Shown: positions 26,603 to 35,229, counted from the stretch's first letter. The stretch: 64,000 bases of DNA from Levilactobacillus fuyuanensis (GCF_003946395.1 NZ_RHNZ01000015.1:1-64000), one strand, 5' to 3'. Program-made: numbers and translations. Notes: generated from the letters alone by a model not told the origin.

Positions 26603-27537
26603 TGGAAAACTTAGTCGTTATCGACTTAGGTTCAAACTCAGTTCGTATGACCATCAGCGAAATTGATGGTACTGGTAATCACAAGACCATTGAACAGGTC
26701 AAGCGCTACGTCCGCCTGTCAGAAAACATGGGCGAGGAGCAGGTCCTGCAGCCCGAATCAATTGCGCGCACCCTCACCGCACTGGGCGAATTCAAAAAGA
26801 TTTACAGTCAACTCGACAAGCCGGACATTCAAGCCGTGGCGACCGCGGCCGTCCGTCAAGCCAGCAACCAGAAACAATTCCTCAAGTTAGTCAAAGACAA
26901 GATTGGCTTATCCTTTAACGTCATCTCTGGCGCCACGGAAGCCCGTTACGATTACCTGGGGGTTGTTAACACCCTCCCCGTGGTCAATGGCCTTCTGGTC
27001 GATACCGGTGGGGCCTCTTCCGAATTGATTCTGGTTCAGAATCAACAGATGAAGCAGGTCGTCTCAATTCCCCTGGGTTCCGTCACACTGTCACAGAGCT
27101 ATCTGGAGAGTGACGTGGTTAAGGCCGACTCCCTATTTGAAGCGATGACCTTCGTCAACAGCGTCTTCAACGACGTCTGGTGGCTCCGAGAAGCAACGAA
27201 CCTGCCCATCATCGGGCTAGGCGGTGCCAACCGGACACTGGCCAAGATCAACCGGCGCAAGAAGAACTTCCTGAATTTCGAAGATGTCCACGGCTACAAG
27301 CTCTCATCCGAAGACGTCTACGCCACCCTGATCCAACTGCTGGGCTTAGACCTAGCAGGCCGCAAGAAGGTCCCAGGCTTATCCAAGGACCGGGCAGACA
27401 TCATCATCGGCGGCTTGATTCCGGTAACCCTACTCATGCGGTTACTGGATTCCCAACAAATCACATTCTCAAACGCCGGGTTACGGGATGGTATCCTGTT
27501 CAACCGGATTAATGAGATCAAGAACGGGGTAGAGTAA
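26602..27537 (+). CDS. ppx2: exopolyphosphatase
   Basis: 311 residues, a short two-domain Ppx/GppA protein without HD domain. Unlike ppx1 it keeps the canonical phosphate loops: VIDLGSNSVRM at the start and VDTGGASSELI near 135. The catalytic-Glu region reads ISGATEARYDYLGV. It hydrolyses terminal phosphates from polyphosphate. The start overlaps the ppk stop (TAATG). It ends the operon; a 107-bp tandem repeat and a strong terminator follow. Confidence 0.93.
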   Translation: MENLVVIDLGSNSVRMTISEIDGTGNHKTIEQVKRYVRLSENMGEEQVLQPESIARTLTALGEFKKIYSQLDKPDIQAVATAAVRQASNQKQFLKLVKDKIGLSFNVISGATEARYDYLGVVNTLPVVNGLLVDTGGASSELILVQNQQMKQVVSIPLGSVTLSQSYLESDVVKADSLFEAMTFVNSVFNDVWWLREATNLPIIGLGGANRTLAKINRRKKNFLNFEDVHGYKLSSEDVYATLIQLLGLDLAGRKKVPGLSKDRADIIIGGLIPVTLLMRLLDSQQITFSNAGLRDGILFNRINEIKNGVE

Positions 27538-27566
27538 AAGAGTGCAGAAGAAGGCGGTTAGCTGGC

Positions 27567-27791
27567 GAGCATTAACATCATAAGGAGAAAAATCCCGGGT
27601 TTGGATTATTCTTCTTATGGGGTTAAGCGCAACCAGCTGCCTTCTGGCGCACGTTTCGGCTAGAGATAATTAGAGGAAGGCATCGAGCATTAACGTCATA
27701 AGGAGAAAAATCCCGGGCTTGGATTATTCTTCTTATGGGGTTAAGCACAGCTGGCTGCTCCTTGGCGCACGTTTCGGCTAGAGATAATTAG
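27567..27791 (+). repeat. tandem 107-bp direct repeat with hairpins, in the ppx2 3' region
   Basis: Two copies, 27567-27673 and 27685-27791, exactly 107 bp each and 11 bp apart. They differ at ten sites, all transitions. Each contains CATAAGGAGAAAAATCC facing GGATTATTCTTCTTATG (15 of 17 paired) and ends in the identical block GCACGTTTCGGCTAGAGATA. An outer TTAAC/GTTAA pair encloses the hairpin. Confidence 0.9.
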
Positions 27792-27825
27792 CGGAAAAGC
27801 CCTACACAAATCCAAATAAACCACA

Positions 27826-27880
27826 AAAAGAGTTCCATCAAAGCTAGCAATTAAATAGCTTTGATGGAACTCTTTTAACT
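27826..27880. terminator. terminator of the ppx1-ppk-ppx2 operon
   Basis: AAAAGAGTTCCATCAAAGCTA pairs perfectly (21 bp) with its complement at 27856-27876, flanked by T on both strands. It may also serve convergent transcription. Confidence 0.88.
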
Positions 27881-27983
27881 TTCAATTGAATAATTGTAAT
27901 CACAAACCAATAATCTCACCGTAATCCGGCTCGCGTTTAGAACTTAAAGTTAGCCCAGCCGCAAGCGATATAGCCCTTCAGTC

Positions 27984-28460
27984 TTAACTCTGCGACCAGT
28001 TTCGCACATCGTCATCCGTCATCTGGGTCGTAAAGCGGTGCCCAGCATGCCACGCAACCGCCGGATAATCCCGACGCAGCTGTGACGTTGCTTCATCGAT
28101 TGGGGATGAGCCTGACGTACAGAATGGCCAAATAGCCTTACCGGTAAAGTCCAGACTGTCTAGCAACGTATTAATCGGCCGCGGTGCCGTGGCCCACCAC
28201 AGTGGGAATCCTAGATAAATCGTCGTGGCCTGCGCAACCACAGCCACATCAACCGGTTGAATTGCTGGCCGCACCCGCCCAGCATGCATTTCATGATAGC
28301 TACGACTTGTGTGATCATTCCAGTCTAAATCAGCCGCCGTGTAAGCTTGCTGAGGAGTAATCGCGACGAGTTGGGCACCCGTGGCAGTCGCAATTTTCTT
28401 GGCGACTGCTTCTGTATGCCCGGTATTTGAAAGATAGAGTACAACTGATTGTCCCATCAT
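27984..28460 (-). CDS. flavodoxin-like protein
   Basis: 158 residues of the flavodoxin fold. The FMN phosphate loop reads LYLSNTGHTEAVA (about 8-20); the second loop is GFPLWWATAPRPI (about 84-96) and the third FCTSGSSP. It carries one- or two-electron transfers in the cytosol. Its closest type is the Flavodoxin_4 group of lactobacilli. It begins ATG ATG after AGGAGG. It lies downstream of the haem cluster on the same strand but 220 bp away, so co-transcription is not certain. Confidence 0.88.
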   Translation of the reverse strand: MMGQSVVLYLSNTGHTEAVAKKIATATGAQLVAITPQQAYTAADLDWNDHTSRSYHEMHAGRVRPAIQPVDVAVVAQATTIYLGFPLWWATAPRPINTLLDSLDFTGKAIWPFCTSGSSPIDEATSQLRRDYPAVAWHAGHRFTTQMTDDDVRNWSQS

Positions 28461-28680
28461 TGATTCCTCCTATTCATAGTCAAACGTTAGTTAAATCATA
28501 ACACCCTTTGCCTACCGGCGGCGCAACCGTTTTCAAATAATGGACAATCGACTCGCATTGTAAAGAGCTGTGTAGCCGACCACGCTATCGTATTAACTTT
28601 TTATTAAGTCCTGTTAAATCATGCGACAAATTTACTGTTTTTTACATTGGTATAAGTATAGAGCCTTGTGGTGACCCACA

Positions 28681-29445
28681 CTATGTCGCTTCCGGCACCT
28701 GCACAATGTACGGCCCCAGCCGCGGCACGTCCACAATCTCAATCGGTGTCTGGAAAGTCTCCGCTAACAACGGGGCTTGCCGCAAATCGCCAGGGGTTCC
28801 CGCGGCCACCAATCGGCCATCTTTCAAAAGCCACAGCCAGTCGCTGACCGTGAACGCCTGATTGATATTGTGTAAGACCTGAATTACCGTCATCCCCGCT
28901 GCGGCGAGTTGTCGTAACTGCGTCATCAACGTTTGCTGGTAATGGACATCCAGATAAGTTGTGGGTTCATCCAGCAACAAGACTTGTGGTTCCTGAGCCA
29001 AGGCCATCGCTAACCAGACACGTTGTTGCTGACCACCCGACAGATCATCCAGATGGGCATTTGCCAGTGACGTGAGCGCCGTCTGGGCGAGAAAATCGGT
29101 CACCTCTTCATCCGGCACCGTAGCCAACAGACTGTGATAGGGCAACCGTCCCATCTTGACCATCGCAGCAACCGTCATATCATCATATAACTCGTGACGT
29201 TGACTGACGACCGCGATTTTCCGTGCCAACGTCTTGCTCGTGTACGCCGTCAGTGGTTCCCCCGCCAGCGTCACCGTTCCCGATTGTGGTGTGACCTGTC
29301 GCGACAGGGTCTTTAGGAGCGTCGACTTGCCGGCCCCATTTGGCCCAATGATTGTGGTGATTTTCCCTATCGGAAACGTTCCCGACAGATCCGTGACCCC
29401 CTTCTCCTGCCCGGGGTACCGGTAACTAACGTGTTGTAATTCCAT
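28681..29445 (-). CDS. haem/iron-siderophore ABC transporter ATP-binding protein
   Basis: 254 residues of the FecE/FhuC type. Walker A GPNGAGKST (about 33-41), Q-loop VVSQRHEL, signature LSGGQQQRVW, Walker B VLLLDEPTTYLD, switch His VLHNI. It energises the permease encoded just upstream, whose gene it overlaps by 20 bases. Last gene of the haem operon. Confidence 0.94.
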   Translation of the reverse strand: MELQHVSYRYPGQEKGVTDLSGTFPIGKITTIIGPNGAGKSTLLKTLSRQVTPQSGTVTLAGEPLTAYTSKTLARKIAVVSQRHELYDDMTVAAMVKMGRLPYHSLLATVPDEEVTDFLAQTALTSLANAHLDDLSGGQQQRVWLAMALAQEPQVLLLDEPTTYLDVHYQQTLMTQLRQLAAAGMTVIQVLHNINQAFTVSDWLWLLKDGRLVAAGTPGDLRQAPLLAETFQTPIEIVDVPRLGPYIVQVPEAT

Positions 29446-30397
29446 GGAAACCTCGCCCCCGTTGTAAGAGAATAATCACAAATGGCCCACCAATCACGGC
29501 CATCATGGTCGCCGCGGAAATTTCACTGGGCACGATAACCGTTCGGCCCAGTGTATCCGCCGCCAACATCAACCAAGCGCCCGCTAACATGGAGAACGGG
29601 ATCAGTGTCTGGTAGTCGTGACCCACGAAACGTCGCGCCAAGTTAGGAACCACAATCCCGACAAACGGAATCGCCCCCACAATGGCGGTCACGCTGACGG
29701 CCAGATACATCCCCAGCAGGAGCAAGCTCCACCGAATAACTCTGACAGGCACACCAATCGTCTGTAACGCCGCATCCGCTAATTTTAGATCATTGGCCCA
29801 GGGTGCCAGCAATAAGGCCACTACGAGCCCCAAGAGGCCTAGAATCAGCAAACCCACGGTATCACTCCAGGTCACAGCGTTAAAGGTGCTCTGCATGACC
29901 TGAGTCGCCTGACCGCTACTGACGAGTCGGGCTAAACCAACAAACGTGGCGTCGAGGGCCACCCCGACAATAATCAAGCGATACGGGTCCCGTAAGGCCT
30001 TGCCACTGGTCAGAATCGCCAGAGCAACTAGTCCGCCGATCAGGGCCAGCACCCAATTACGGCCGGGTAACCAAGGCAACAGTAGCGCGCCCCCTAGTTT
30101 GAAGAAGTCTGCTGCCGAACTGATTCCCAAGATGCTGGGATCGGCAATGGGGTTACGAAAGACCGCCTGAAAGAGCGCCCCGGCAACCGCCAGACTGCCC
30201 CCACAGATCAGACTACTTATGATTCGGGGTAGGCGCAGGTTAAACACCGTCACAAAGTCACGACTAGCCGGTTGACTCACAATCGTCCACAATCGTCCCG
30301 GTCCGATCCAGGTCGTTCCGGCCATGAGGGCTACCACAATCGTGACGACGAGGAGCACTAATACACCCCCGTACCACCACCCTGCGTGTTTGGTCAT
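29426..30397 (-). CDS. FecCD-family ABC transporter permease (haem)
   Basis: 323 residues, nine or ten helices. Family motifs are clear: PRIISSLICGGSLAVAGALF, then FRNPIADPSILGIS (about 70-90) and the cytoplasmic coupling loop VGAIPFVGIVVPNLAR. It forms the channel for haem or ferric chelate import. It overlaps the binding-protein gene by 4 bases and the ATPase gene by 20, so one operon. Confidence 0.94.
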   Translation of the reverse strand: MTKHAGWWYGGVLVLLVVTIVVALMAGTTWIGPGRLWTIVSQPASRDFVTVFNLRLPRIISSLICGGSLAVAGALFQAVFRNPIADPSILGISSAADFFKLGGALLLPWLPGRNWVLALIGGLVALAILTSGKALRDPYRLIIVGVALDATFVGLARLVSSGQATQVMQSTFNAVTWSDTVGLLILGLLGLVVALLLAPWANDLKLADAALQTIGVPVRVIRWSLLLLGMYLAVSVTAIVGAIPFVGIVVPNLARRFVGHDYQTLIPFSMLAGAWLMLAADTLGRTVIVPSEISAATMMAVIGGPFVIILLQRGRGFHGITTR

Positions 30398-31290
30398 GCC
30401 CCAGCCCCCTTTGCGGGATAGAGCCAGTGACTGACCTGCTTGAGCGCCGTAGCTGCCTGCATGTTAGCCGTAGCATCAAAGGTCGGTTCCTGAAGGTCGT
30501 AGACCTGGTGATGCTTCACAGCCGAAGTTGTGGCCCACATCTTATTGTCCTTAAATTCCTGATTGAATTGACTGGTGACCATCTTCGGCATCGCGTGTTC
30601 TAGCCGGAGAATCACCTGCGGATTGGCCTTCTGGATGGCTTCATCGTTGGGCTGGATGTACTCCTGATTCTGACTGGTAAAGACATTTTTCCCGCCAGCC
30701 AACCGCGCCAAGTCGCCCACGTAGGCCCGATTGGTCGCGACCATGTAATTTGCACCAGGCAGTCCCATGATGACCAGTACTCGAGATGCCGGTCGGTTCT
30801 GGGCCCGCTGTTTGGCCATTCGTTTGGCCGCCTGAATTTTAGCAACTTGCTTGGCCGCGGCACTCTGCCGGTTATAACGTTTGCCGAGCTGGGTTAACGT
30901 CGTCTCGAGGTGTCCCACACTCGTGAGGTCGAGAAAGTGTGGGGCCACATGCTGTGCCTTAAAGGCTTTGCCGAACTGGTCGCTGAGCGTGGTCACCGAA
31001 TACACCGCTGTGGGCTTCAGCGCCGTGATCTTTTCCACGCTGGGATTCATCGGGCTTCCCACCTTTGTCACGTGTTGATAACGTTTAGGAATCTGGTTCG
31101 CCGTCGTGGGAATCCCCACCAGTGGCAGATTGAGTTTGTCAGCAATCTGAACCACCGCGTAGGTCGTGGCGACGATCCGTGGCTGATGTTGCTTTTGCTG
31201 GTGATGTTGCCAGGCGAAGCCACCACCGATGATGCCCAATACGAGTAGGACCGTCAGTGACCATAGCCCAATTTTCCTTGGATTTTGCAT
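30394..31290 (-). CDS. isdE: IsdE-like haem ABC transporter substrate-binding protein
   Basis: 298 residues. An N-terminal membrane helix (about 10-27) without a lipobox Cys anchors it, unlike S. aureus IsdE, which is a lipoprotein. Haem-ligand candidates match the IsdE pattern: a Met in VGSPMNPSVEKI (about 79) and a His in LRLEHAMPK (about 235). The segment LVIMGLPGANYMVATN then YVGDLARLAGG is typical of the haem-binding subgroup. The ATG follows AGGAGGTCTGGCAG. It passes haem from NEAT proteins to the permease. Confidence 0.88.
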   Translation of the reverse strand: MQNPRKIGLWSLTVLLVLGIIGGGFAWQHHQQKQHQPRIVATTYAVVQIADKLNLPLVGIPTTANQIPKRYQHVTKVGSPMNPSVEKITALKPTAVYSVTTLSDQFGKAFKAQHVAPHFLDLTSVGHLETTLTQLGKRYNRQSAAAKQVAKIQAAKRMAKQRAQNRPASRVLVIMGLPGANYMVATNRAYVGDLARLAGGKNVFTSQNQEYIQPNDEAIQKANPQVILRLEHAMPKMVTSQFNQEFKDNKMWATTSAVKHHQVYDLQEPTFDATANMQAATALKQVSHWLYPAKGAGA

Positions 31291-31302
31291 CTGCCAGACC
31301 TC

Positions 31303-32097
31303 CTAATGCTTACCGAAATACCACCAACTACCGCCACCAACTAGTAGCACGATAGCCGCGACACCACCGATCAAACCACCCCAATGGGTCTTTTGCTGGG
31401 GAACCTGATCACTGGCACTGGCCTGCTGCGAGTCATTGCTGGCTACGTGCGACGATTGACTCACCGACTGGTTGGACGTGCTACTCGTCGTAGATGCAGA
31501 CGACTTGGCTTCGGCCTTGCTGCTGGCCTGACTGGAACTAGCCGCCTGCTGACTGGTAGTGGTGGCGGCTGGCTTCACCGATGAAGCCTTCGTCGCTGGC
31601 TTCTCCTGAGTCGTCTGTTGCGCCCGCGTGGTCTGCGTCGTTGCCTTGCTCCCTAGCGCGGGTAAATTGTTGGTTTTGAAGTGAAAGGTAATATTGTGCT
31701 TAGCCTTGTAGACGTCCGGCACGTTGATTGCCAGCTTGGCGTTGATGTTGCGCTTTAAATTTGTCGTCGTAAAGCTGTAATAGACGTGTGAGTTGCCAGC
31801 ACCATCCTTGACCTTTCGCACATTTTCCGGCGCGTGACCATCGACCGAGAGCACGCGAACCGGCCAACTTGTCAGCTTTTTCGCCGTCTTTAGATCCATC
31901 GTGACCACGTAGGCGTGATTTCTCACGCTCACCGTGGCGGGATGGACGAAATAGCCACTGGCCATCGAATTTTCCTTAGTGCCATACTTGAGAGCACTGT
32001 AGTCGATAGCCTGAGCATGCGCCGCAAGTGGCGCCAGCAGGGTCAATCCTCCCAGTATCGCGGCAACGGTTAACACGAAGCGTTTAATCTTGCGCAT
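31303..32097 (-). CDS. membrane-anchored NEAT-domain protein
   Basis: 264 residues: signal peptide (about 1-28), one NEAT domain (about 30-145, including the last strand AKHNITFHFKTNN), a Ser/Gln/Ala-rich spacer (about 150-235), and a C-terminal helix WGGLIGGVAAIVLLVGGG with no sorting signal. NEAT domains bind haem or haemoproteins. The usual Y-x-x-x-Y ligand motif is not obvious; the corresponding strand reads SHVYYSFTTT. The start is ATG at 32097 after GGGAGGCG, overlapping the previous gene by 14 bases. It could relay haem close to the membrane. Confidence 0.85.
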   Translation of the reverse strand: MRKIKRFVLTVAAILGGLTLLAPLAAHAQAIDYSALKYGTKENSMASGYFVHPATVSVRNHAYVVTMDLKTAKKLTSWPVRVLSVDGHAPENVRKVKDGAGNSHVYYSFTTTNLKRNINAKLAINVPDVYKAKHNITFHFKTNNLPALGSKATTQTTRAQQTTQEKPATKASSVKPAATTTSQQAASSSQASSKAEAKSSASTTSSTSNQSVSQSSHVASNDSQQASASDQVPQQKTHWGGLIGGVAAIVLLVGGGSWWYFGKH

Positions 32098-33286
32098 GCC
32101 GTTTCGCCTCCCAAGCCAGCAGACTTCCACTGATACTCAATCCAACCAGGCCCAAGATGGCCCATGAACCAGTGGTCTCACCGGTAGCTGGCAGCGTGGT
32201 CTTAGCGGCTTGATGGGCCGTTGGCGTCATGGTCGAGCCGTTACTCTGACCAGTGGTCTGCTTATTCTTGGTCGTTGGCAAAGCTGCCACCGCAGCGGCT
32301 GTCGCCTGATCCGCAGACCCACTTTCCGCAAACCGGAAACGAATCGGGAAGGTTTCACTGATGTTCATCGTTGGTACCGTCACGTGAATCTTCCCCGGAA
32401 TCAGTTTAGCCGTCAACTCACTGGTATGCCGGATATCAAACCAATACGTCATCGTGTAGTTCTGACCACTCTGACTGTACGTCACGTGACTGGCTGGCAC
32501 CGCAACCCGGTCCATTGTCTTGGGCACGACCGCCTTTGGCCCCAACTTCAGGGACTTCGCATAACTGACGGTCAAGGTTACGCGGTAGCCATTCTGACTC
32601 GGCGTCACTTTAGCCGTGTGCGTGTAGTATTGGTTAGCGTCCGAGGGTGACATGGTATCAGCCTTCAGAACCTGGTACTTCCAGTATTGTGTGGTTGGCG
32701 TGGCCGTGGTCGATTTGGCCGTAGATGTCGCCGTTTTAGTTGTTGTAGATGATTTTGGCACGCTAACTGCACTACTGGAACTAGTAGCGGTCGCCGTCAA
32801 TGCCGTGGCTTGCTTGAGCAAATCAGCGGTAGTGGTACTCGTGTTATCCTTCTCAGCCTTGGCCCAGGTCAGGACCAGCCGAGCGGACTCTTTCATCTTG
32901 CCGACCGGTGTGCTTAAACTATACGTGGCCGGTAAGGGACTGGTCTGCTTCGTCAGATTGACCTGATAGATTGCCTGATCATTGACTGTTTTGACTAGCT
33001 TGGCTTGCTGCCCAGCAACCGTCATGGACTTGATATACTGCGCCCCGTTACTGGTTAGGAGCACCGTCGTCTGATCATCCTTGATACGCACAGCCGCGTA
33101 CTCCCCGAAGAACTGGTTCGCCGTCGAGGTCGCCGTACTGTTCGCCTTAATGATCTTGGTTGGCACCACGTAGATTCCGTCATCTAATGTGGCAGCTTGA
33201 GCCTGTTGCCCACCGAAAGCAAGCACGGCGATAACCCCCACCACAATTAATCCTATAATATGTAAACTCTGTCGCAACTTTCGCAT
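32084..33286 (-). CDS. wall-anchored protein with two NEAT domains (LPATG)
   Basis: 400 residues: signal peptide (about 1-32), NEAT 1 (about 33-140), a Thr/Ser/Ala-rich linker, NEAT 2 (about 195-320), another spacer, and the sortase signal LPATGE with hydrophobic helix and basic tail. NEAT 2 keeps the haem-ligand spacing Y-x-x-x-Y (NYTMTYWFDI); NEAT 1 has only a single Tyr at that place (AIYQVNL). So the second domain is the likely haem binder. The ATG at 33286 follows GGGGTGAG. First gene of the six-gene haem unit after the internal terminator. Confidence 0.9.
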   Translation of the reverse strand: MRKLRQSLHIIGLIVVGVIAVLAFGGQQAQAATLDDGIYVVPTKIIKANSTATSTANQFFGEYAAVRIKDDQTTVLLTSNGAQYIKSMTVAGQQAKLVKTVNDQAIYQVNLTKQTSPLPATYSLSTPVGKMKESARLVLTWAKAEKDNTSTTTADLLKQATALTATATSSSSAVSVPKSSTTTKTATSTAKSTTATPTTQYWKYQVLKADTMSPSDANQYYTHTAKVTPSQNGYRVTLTVSYAKSLKLGPKAVVPKTMDRVAVPASHVTYSQSGQNYTMTYWFDIRHTSELTAKLIPGKIHVTVPTMNISETFPIRFRFAESGSADQATAAAVAALPTTKNKQTTGQSNGSTMTPTAHQAAKTTLPATGETTGSWAILGLVGLSISGSLLAWEAKRHAQD

Positions 33287-33312
33287 TGCACACTCACCCC
33301 AATTCAAATCTT

Positions 33313-33377
33313 TCCGTGAACGTATTCACGGGAGTTGTACCCGCTTTCATTTTACCAAACCGGTTAGCTGCCACCAA
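33313..33377 (-). promoter_or_regulatory. promoter and operator-like hairpin of the haem operon
   Basis: Minus strand TTGGTG (33377-33372), 17 bases, TAAAAT (33354-33349). Just downstream, CCGTGAA (33313-33319) and TTCACGG (33325-33331) form a perfect 7-bp inverted repeat around CGTA, in the leader before the LPATG gene. It could be an operator for an iron or haem sensor. Confidence 0.45.
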
Positions 33378-33420
33378 ACTTATTGCCTTAAATCCCCGAA
33401 CCGTTGAATTATCGAATGAT

Positions 33421-33452
33421 AAACAAAAGATCACCGCCCCGTGACGGTGATC
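33421..33452 (-). terminator. terminator of the secreted NEAT gene
   Basis: GATCACCG (33429-33436) pairs with CGGTGATC (33445-33452), and the minus strand continues TTTTGTTT. Confidence 0.75.
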
Positions 33453-33463
33453 TCGGTATCTGC

Positions 33464-34186
33464 TTACTTAGCGACAGTAATGGTCTTCGTCACCGTCTTG
33501 TAACCGGCCCTGGTAGCCGTAACCTTGAGTTTCCAGTTTTTCTTAACAGCCTTCTTTAACTTGACCGTGTAGCCGGCTTTCTTAGTCGTCGTCTTGCCTA
33601 AAGTGGTCTTGTTATGCTTAACGGTCACCTTAGCACCCTTAGTCGTGGTCCCACTGACCTTCTTGGTGGATGCCTTAACTTTCTTAGTGCTCAACTTGAC
33701 CTTGGTCGTTGCAGCTAGCGTACTGGTCTTAAATTTCAGGGTCGCCGCTTCGTTCATCGTAACTTCCTTACCATTCATAGGTACGGTCAACGCAAAGCCC
33801 AGCGTGTGACTCTTCTTAAGGTTGACGTTGCTGAAGGTGTAGGTGTTGCCACTGGCCTTCTTCGCCACGGTCCCCGTCTTGCCATCCAACGTCATCTGCT
33901 TGATGAATTGGCTCCCAGCCTTCGTGACGGTCAGTGTCACAGCGGCCTTCTTGCTCTTTACGGAAACAGCTGCCTTAGCGTTGAAGTAACTAGCCGCATC
34001 CGAAGCAGTCGTCGTCCCCGTCTTGTAAATAGCATACTTCACACTGTACTTCCCGTTAGCCAGCTTTGCCGCATTCAACGCCGCCGCTTGAGCTGTGGGG
34101 GCATTACTCAGTTGAACCGCCGGAATCCCAGCGCCAACACTCGTTAACATCAATAATGCACTAAACACTGTCAAAGACTTTTTCAC
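33464..34186 (-). CDS. secreted NEAT-domain protein with Lys-rich Ig-like tail
   Basis: 240 residues: signal peptide ending near AQAA (about 35), one NEAT domain (about 38-155), and a C-terminal Ig-like repeat (about 160-240) very rich in Lys and Thr (KVSGTTTKGAKVTVKHNK). No membrane or wall anchor, so it may be released or held by charge on teichoic acids. The haem strand reads NTYTFSNVNL with one Tyr, so haem binding is doubtful. The start is GTG at 34186 after GGGAGG. It has its own terminator ahead of the rest of the haem genes. Confidence 0.85.
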   Translation of the reverse strand: MKKSLTVFSALLMLTSVGAGIPAVQLSNAPTAQAAALNAAKLANGKYSVKYAIYKTGTTTASDAASYFNAKAAVSVKSKKAAVTLTVTKAGSQFIKQMTLDGKTGTVAKKASGNTYTFSNVNLKKSHTLGFALTVPMNGKEVTMNEAATLKFKTSTLAATTKVKLSTKKVKASTKKVSGTTTKGAKVTVKHNKTTLGKTTTKKAGYTVKLKKAVKKNWKLKVTATRAGYKTVTKTITVAK

Positions 34187-34224
34187 AATGTGTCCCTCCC
34201 AAAATATGTAAAATCATCTAATTA

Positions 34225-34255
34225 ATGAATCCGATTACATAGTAGCATGATTCAT
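34225..34255 (-). promoter_or_regulatory. inverted repeat upstream of the secreted NEAT gene
   Basis: ATGAATC (34225-34231) and GATTCAT (34249-34255) are separated by 17 bases, in the expected promoter region of the NEAT gene. Its role as an operator is a guess. Confidence 0.25.
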
Positions 34256-34312
34256 CTGTGAGCTCCACAATAAAGCCTCCATAAACGCCGCTGCAATAGG
34301 CTTATCGGGTGA

Positions 34313-34567
34313 TTAGTGATTTTGAAATTCTACTATTTTTCTGTCTAGCTCTGAAGCCCAATCATCGGCAAGTCCCGACTCCCCCGGAGCCAAATCGCCG
34401 GTATTACGCGCAATCAACTTGACGGAAGCAAACATTGACAAAATAATTCGTAGTTTAGCGTCATCCTTATCATCTGATAAGGATAGTGTGATGTAACCAA
34501 AAAAATAGTTTGACCGGCAACTTAACTTTCCGGTCAAACTAGATGATTTATGGATTATTGAAGGCAA
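34313..34567 (-). pseudogene. unassigned open frame, perhaps a gene remnant
   Basis: Eighty-four codons on the minus strand. The second half (from IILSMFASVKLIARNT to the acidic DWASELDRKIVEF) looks protein-like, but the first codons coincide with a strong terminator hairpin (34507-34540) and there is no ribosome site. It is most likely a decayed fragment or a chance frame. Confidence 0.25.
34499..34540 (-). terminator. terminator downstream of a cloverleaf repeat
   Basis: AGTTTGACCGG pairs perfectly with CCGGTCAAACT; seven T follow on the minus strand. It ends the transcript of the 102-residue gene at 34826, past the repeat. Confidence 0.85.
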
Positions 34568-34626
34568 TTAGATTATTGCTTAACTGACTAGCCATCACTT
34601 GGCTAATGCATAAAAAGCGTTCGCTC

Positions 34627-34808
34627 AGCTGGAGCCAGCCAGGGGTGGCGACGGCGTTAGACCGGGTGTCTGATTTTTCCCGGCCTTACACCGTGGGACA
34701 CGCTTGGAAACTCGCCCGAACCTGATGAGGTTTCAAACCAAGCCGGAAGCCCGGCCTTTGGCTGCAGGCAGTCCCCACAGCGGCAGAACCCCTGACTGGC
34801 GCAAGCGG
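34627..34808 (+). repeat. cloverleaf repeat, family B copy
   Basis: 182 bp between the stop of the 102-residue gene and its terminator, antisense to it. P1 CCAGCCAGGGGT/ACCCCTGACTGG, P2 GGCGTTAGACCGGG/CCCGGCCTTACACC. P3 and P4 are more altered (AGCC...GGCT around CCGG). Confidence 0.8.
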
Positions 34809-34825
34809 TAAACACCGTTTAGTCG

Positions 34826-35134
34826 TTAGCCAATATGGTTTTCGTGGAGGATGGCGTCAACTTCCTTTTGCATCTCAGCCGGCTTCTCCCACTCCTGAAA
34901 GGTCTTAAAGTCTTCAGCGGGCATGTCATAATTCTCGTTCACGTAATCCTCGTAAGCTTGCACGTGCGGCGTATGCGCAATGTTGAGCTGGAGAATCCGT
35001 ACTTGTTTGATCAGTCCCCGCTCCACGGCCAATTCAGCCCGGCCGTTTTGCACCATGTCACTGATCTCCATGTATTTACTCCCGTCCAAGCGGGTAATTT
35101 CTTCGATTAAGGTAAACGTTTCATGACTTTTCAT
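34826..35134 (-). CDS. hypothetical cytosolic protein (102 aa)
   Basis: ATG at 35134 after AAAGGTGAG. Mostly helical and acidic (LIEEITRLDGSKYMEISDMV, then EDYVNENYDM), with no signal, membrane segment or recognised domain. It is transcribed alone, from a TATAAT near 35215, and ends with a long 3' region containing a cloverleaf repeat and a terminator. I do not recognise the family. Confidence 0.65.
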   Translation of the reverse strand: MKSHETFTLIEEITRLDGSKYMEISDMVQNGRAELAVERGLIKQVRILQLNIAHTPHVQAYEDYVNENYDMPAEDFKTFQEWEKPAEMQKEVDAILHENHIG

Positions 35135-35229
35135 CAATTCTCACCTTTCCTATTAGACTCTCATTGCCGTCGACGGGAATGAACACTCACCGTCAATGGC
35201 ATTTACCGGCTTCAATTATACAGGGTTTT

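Noticed and set aside
27567-27791. CRISPR array
   Set aside because: Only two units, 107 bp long with an 11-bp gap, not short repeats with unique spacers; no cas genes in the window.
28461-34186. Sortase or haem oxygenase gene within the haem cluster
   Set aside because: Every frame there is accounted for by NEAT, ABC and flavodoxin genes; none carries sortase (TLxTC) or oxygenase motifs.
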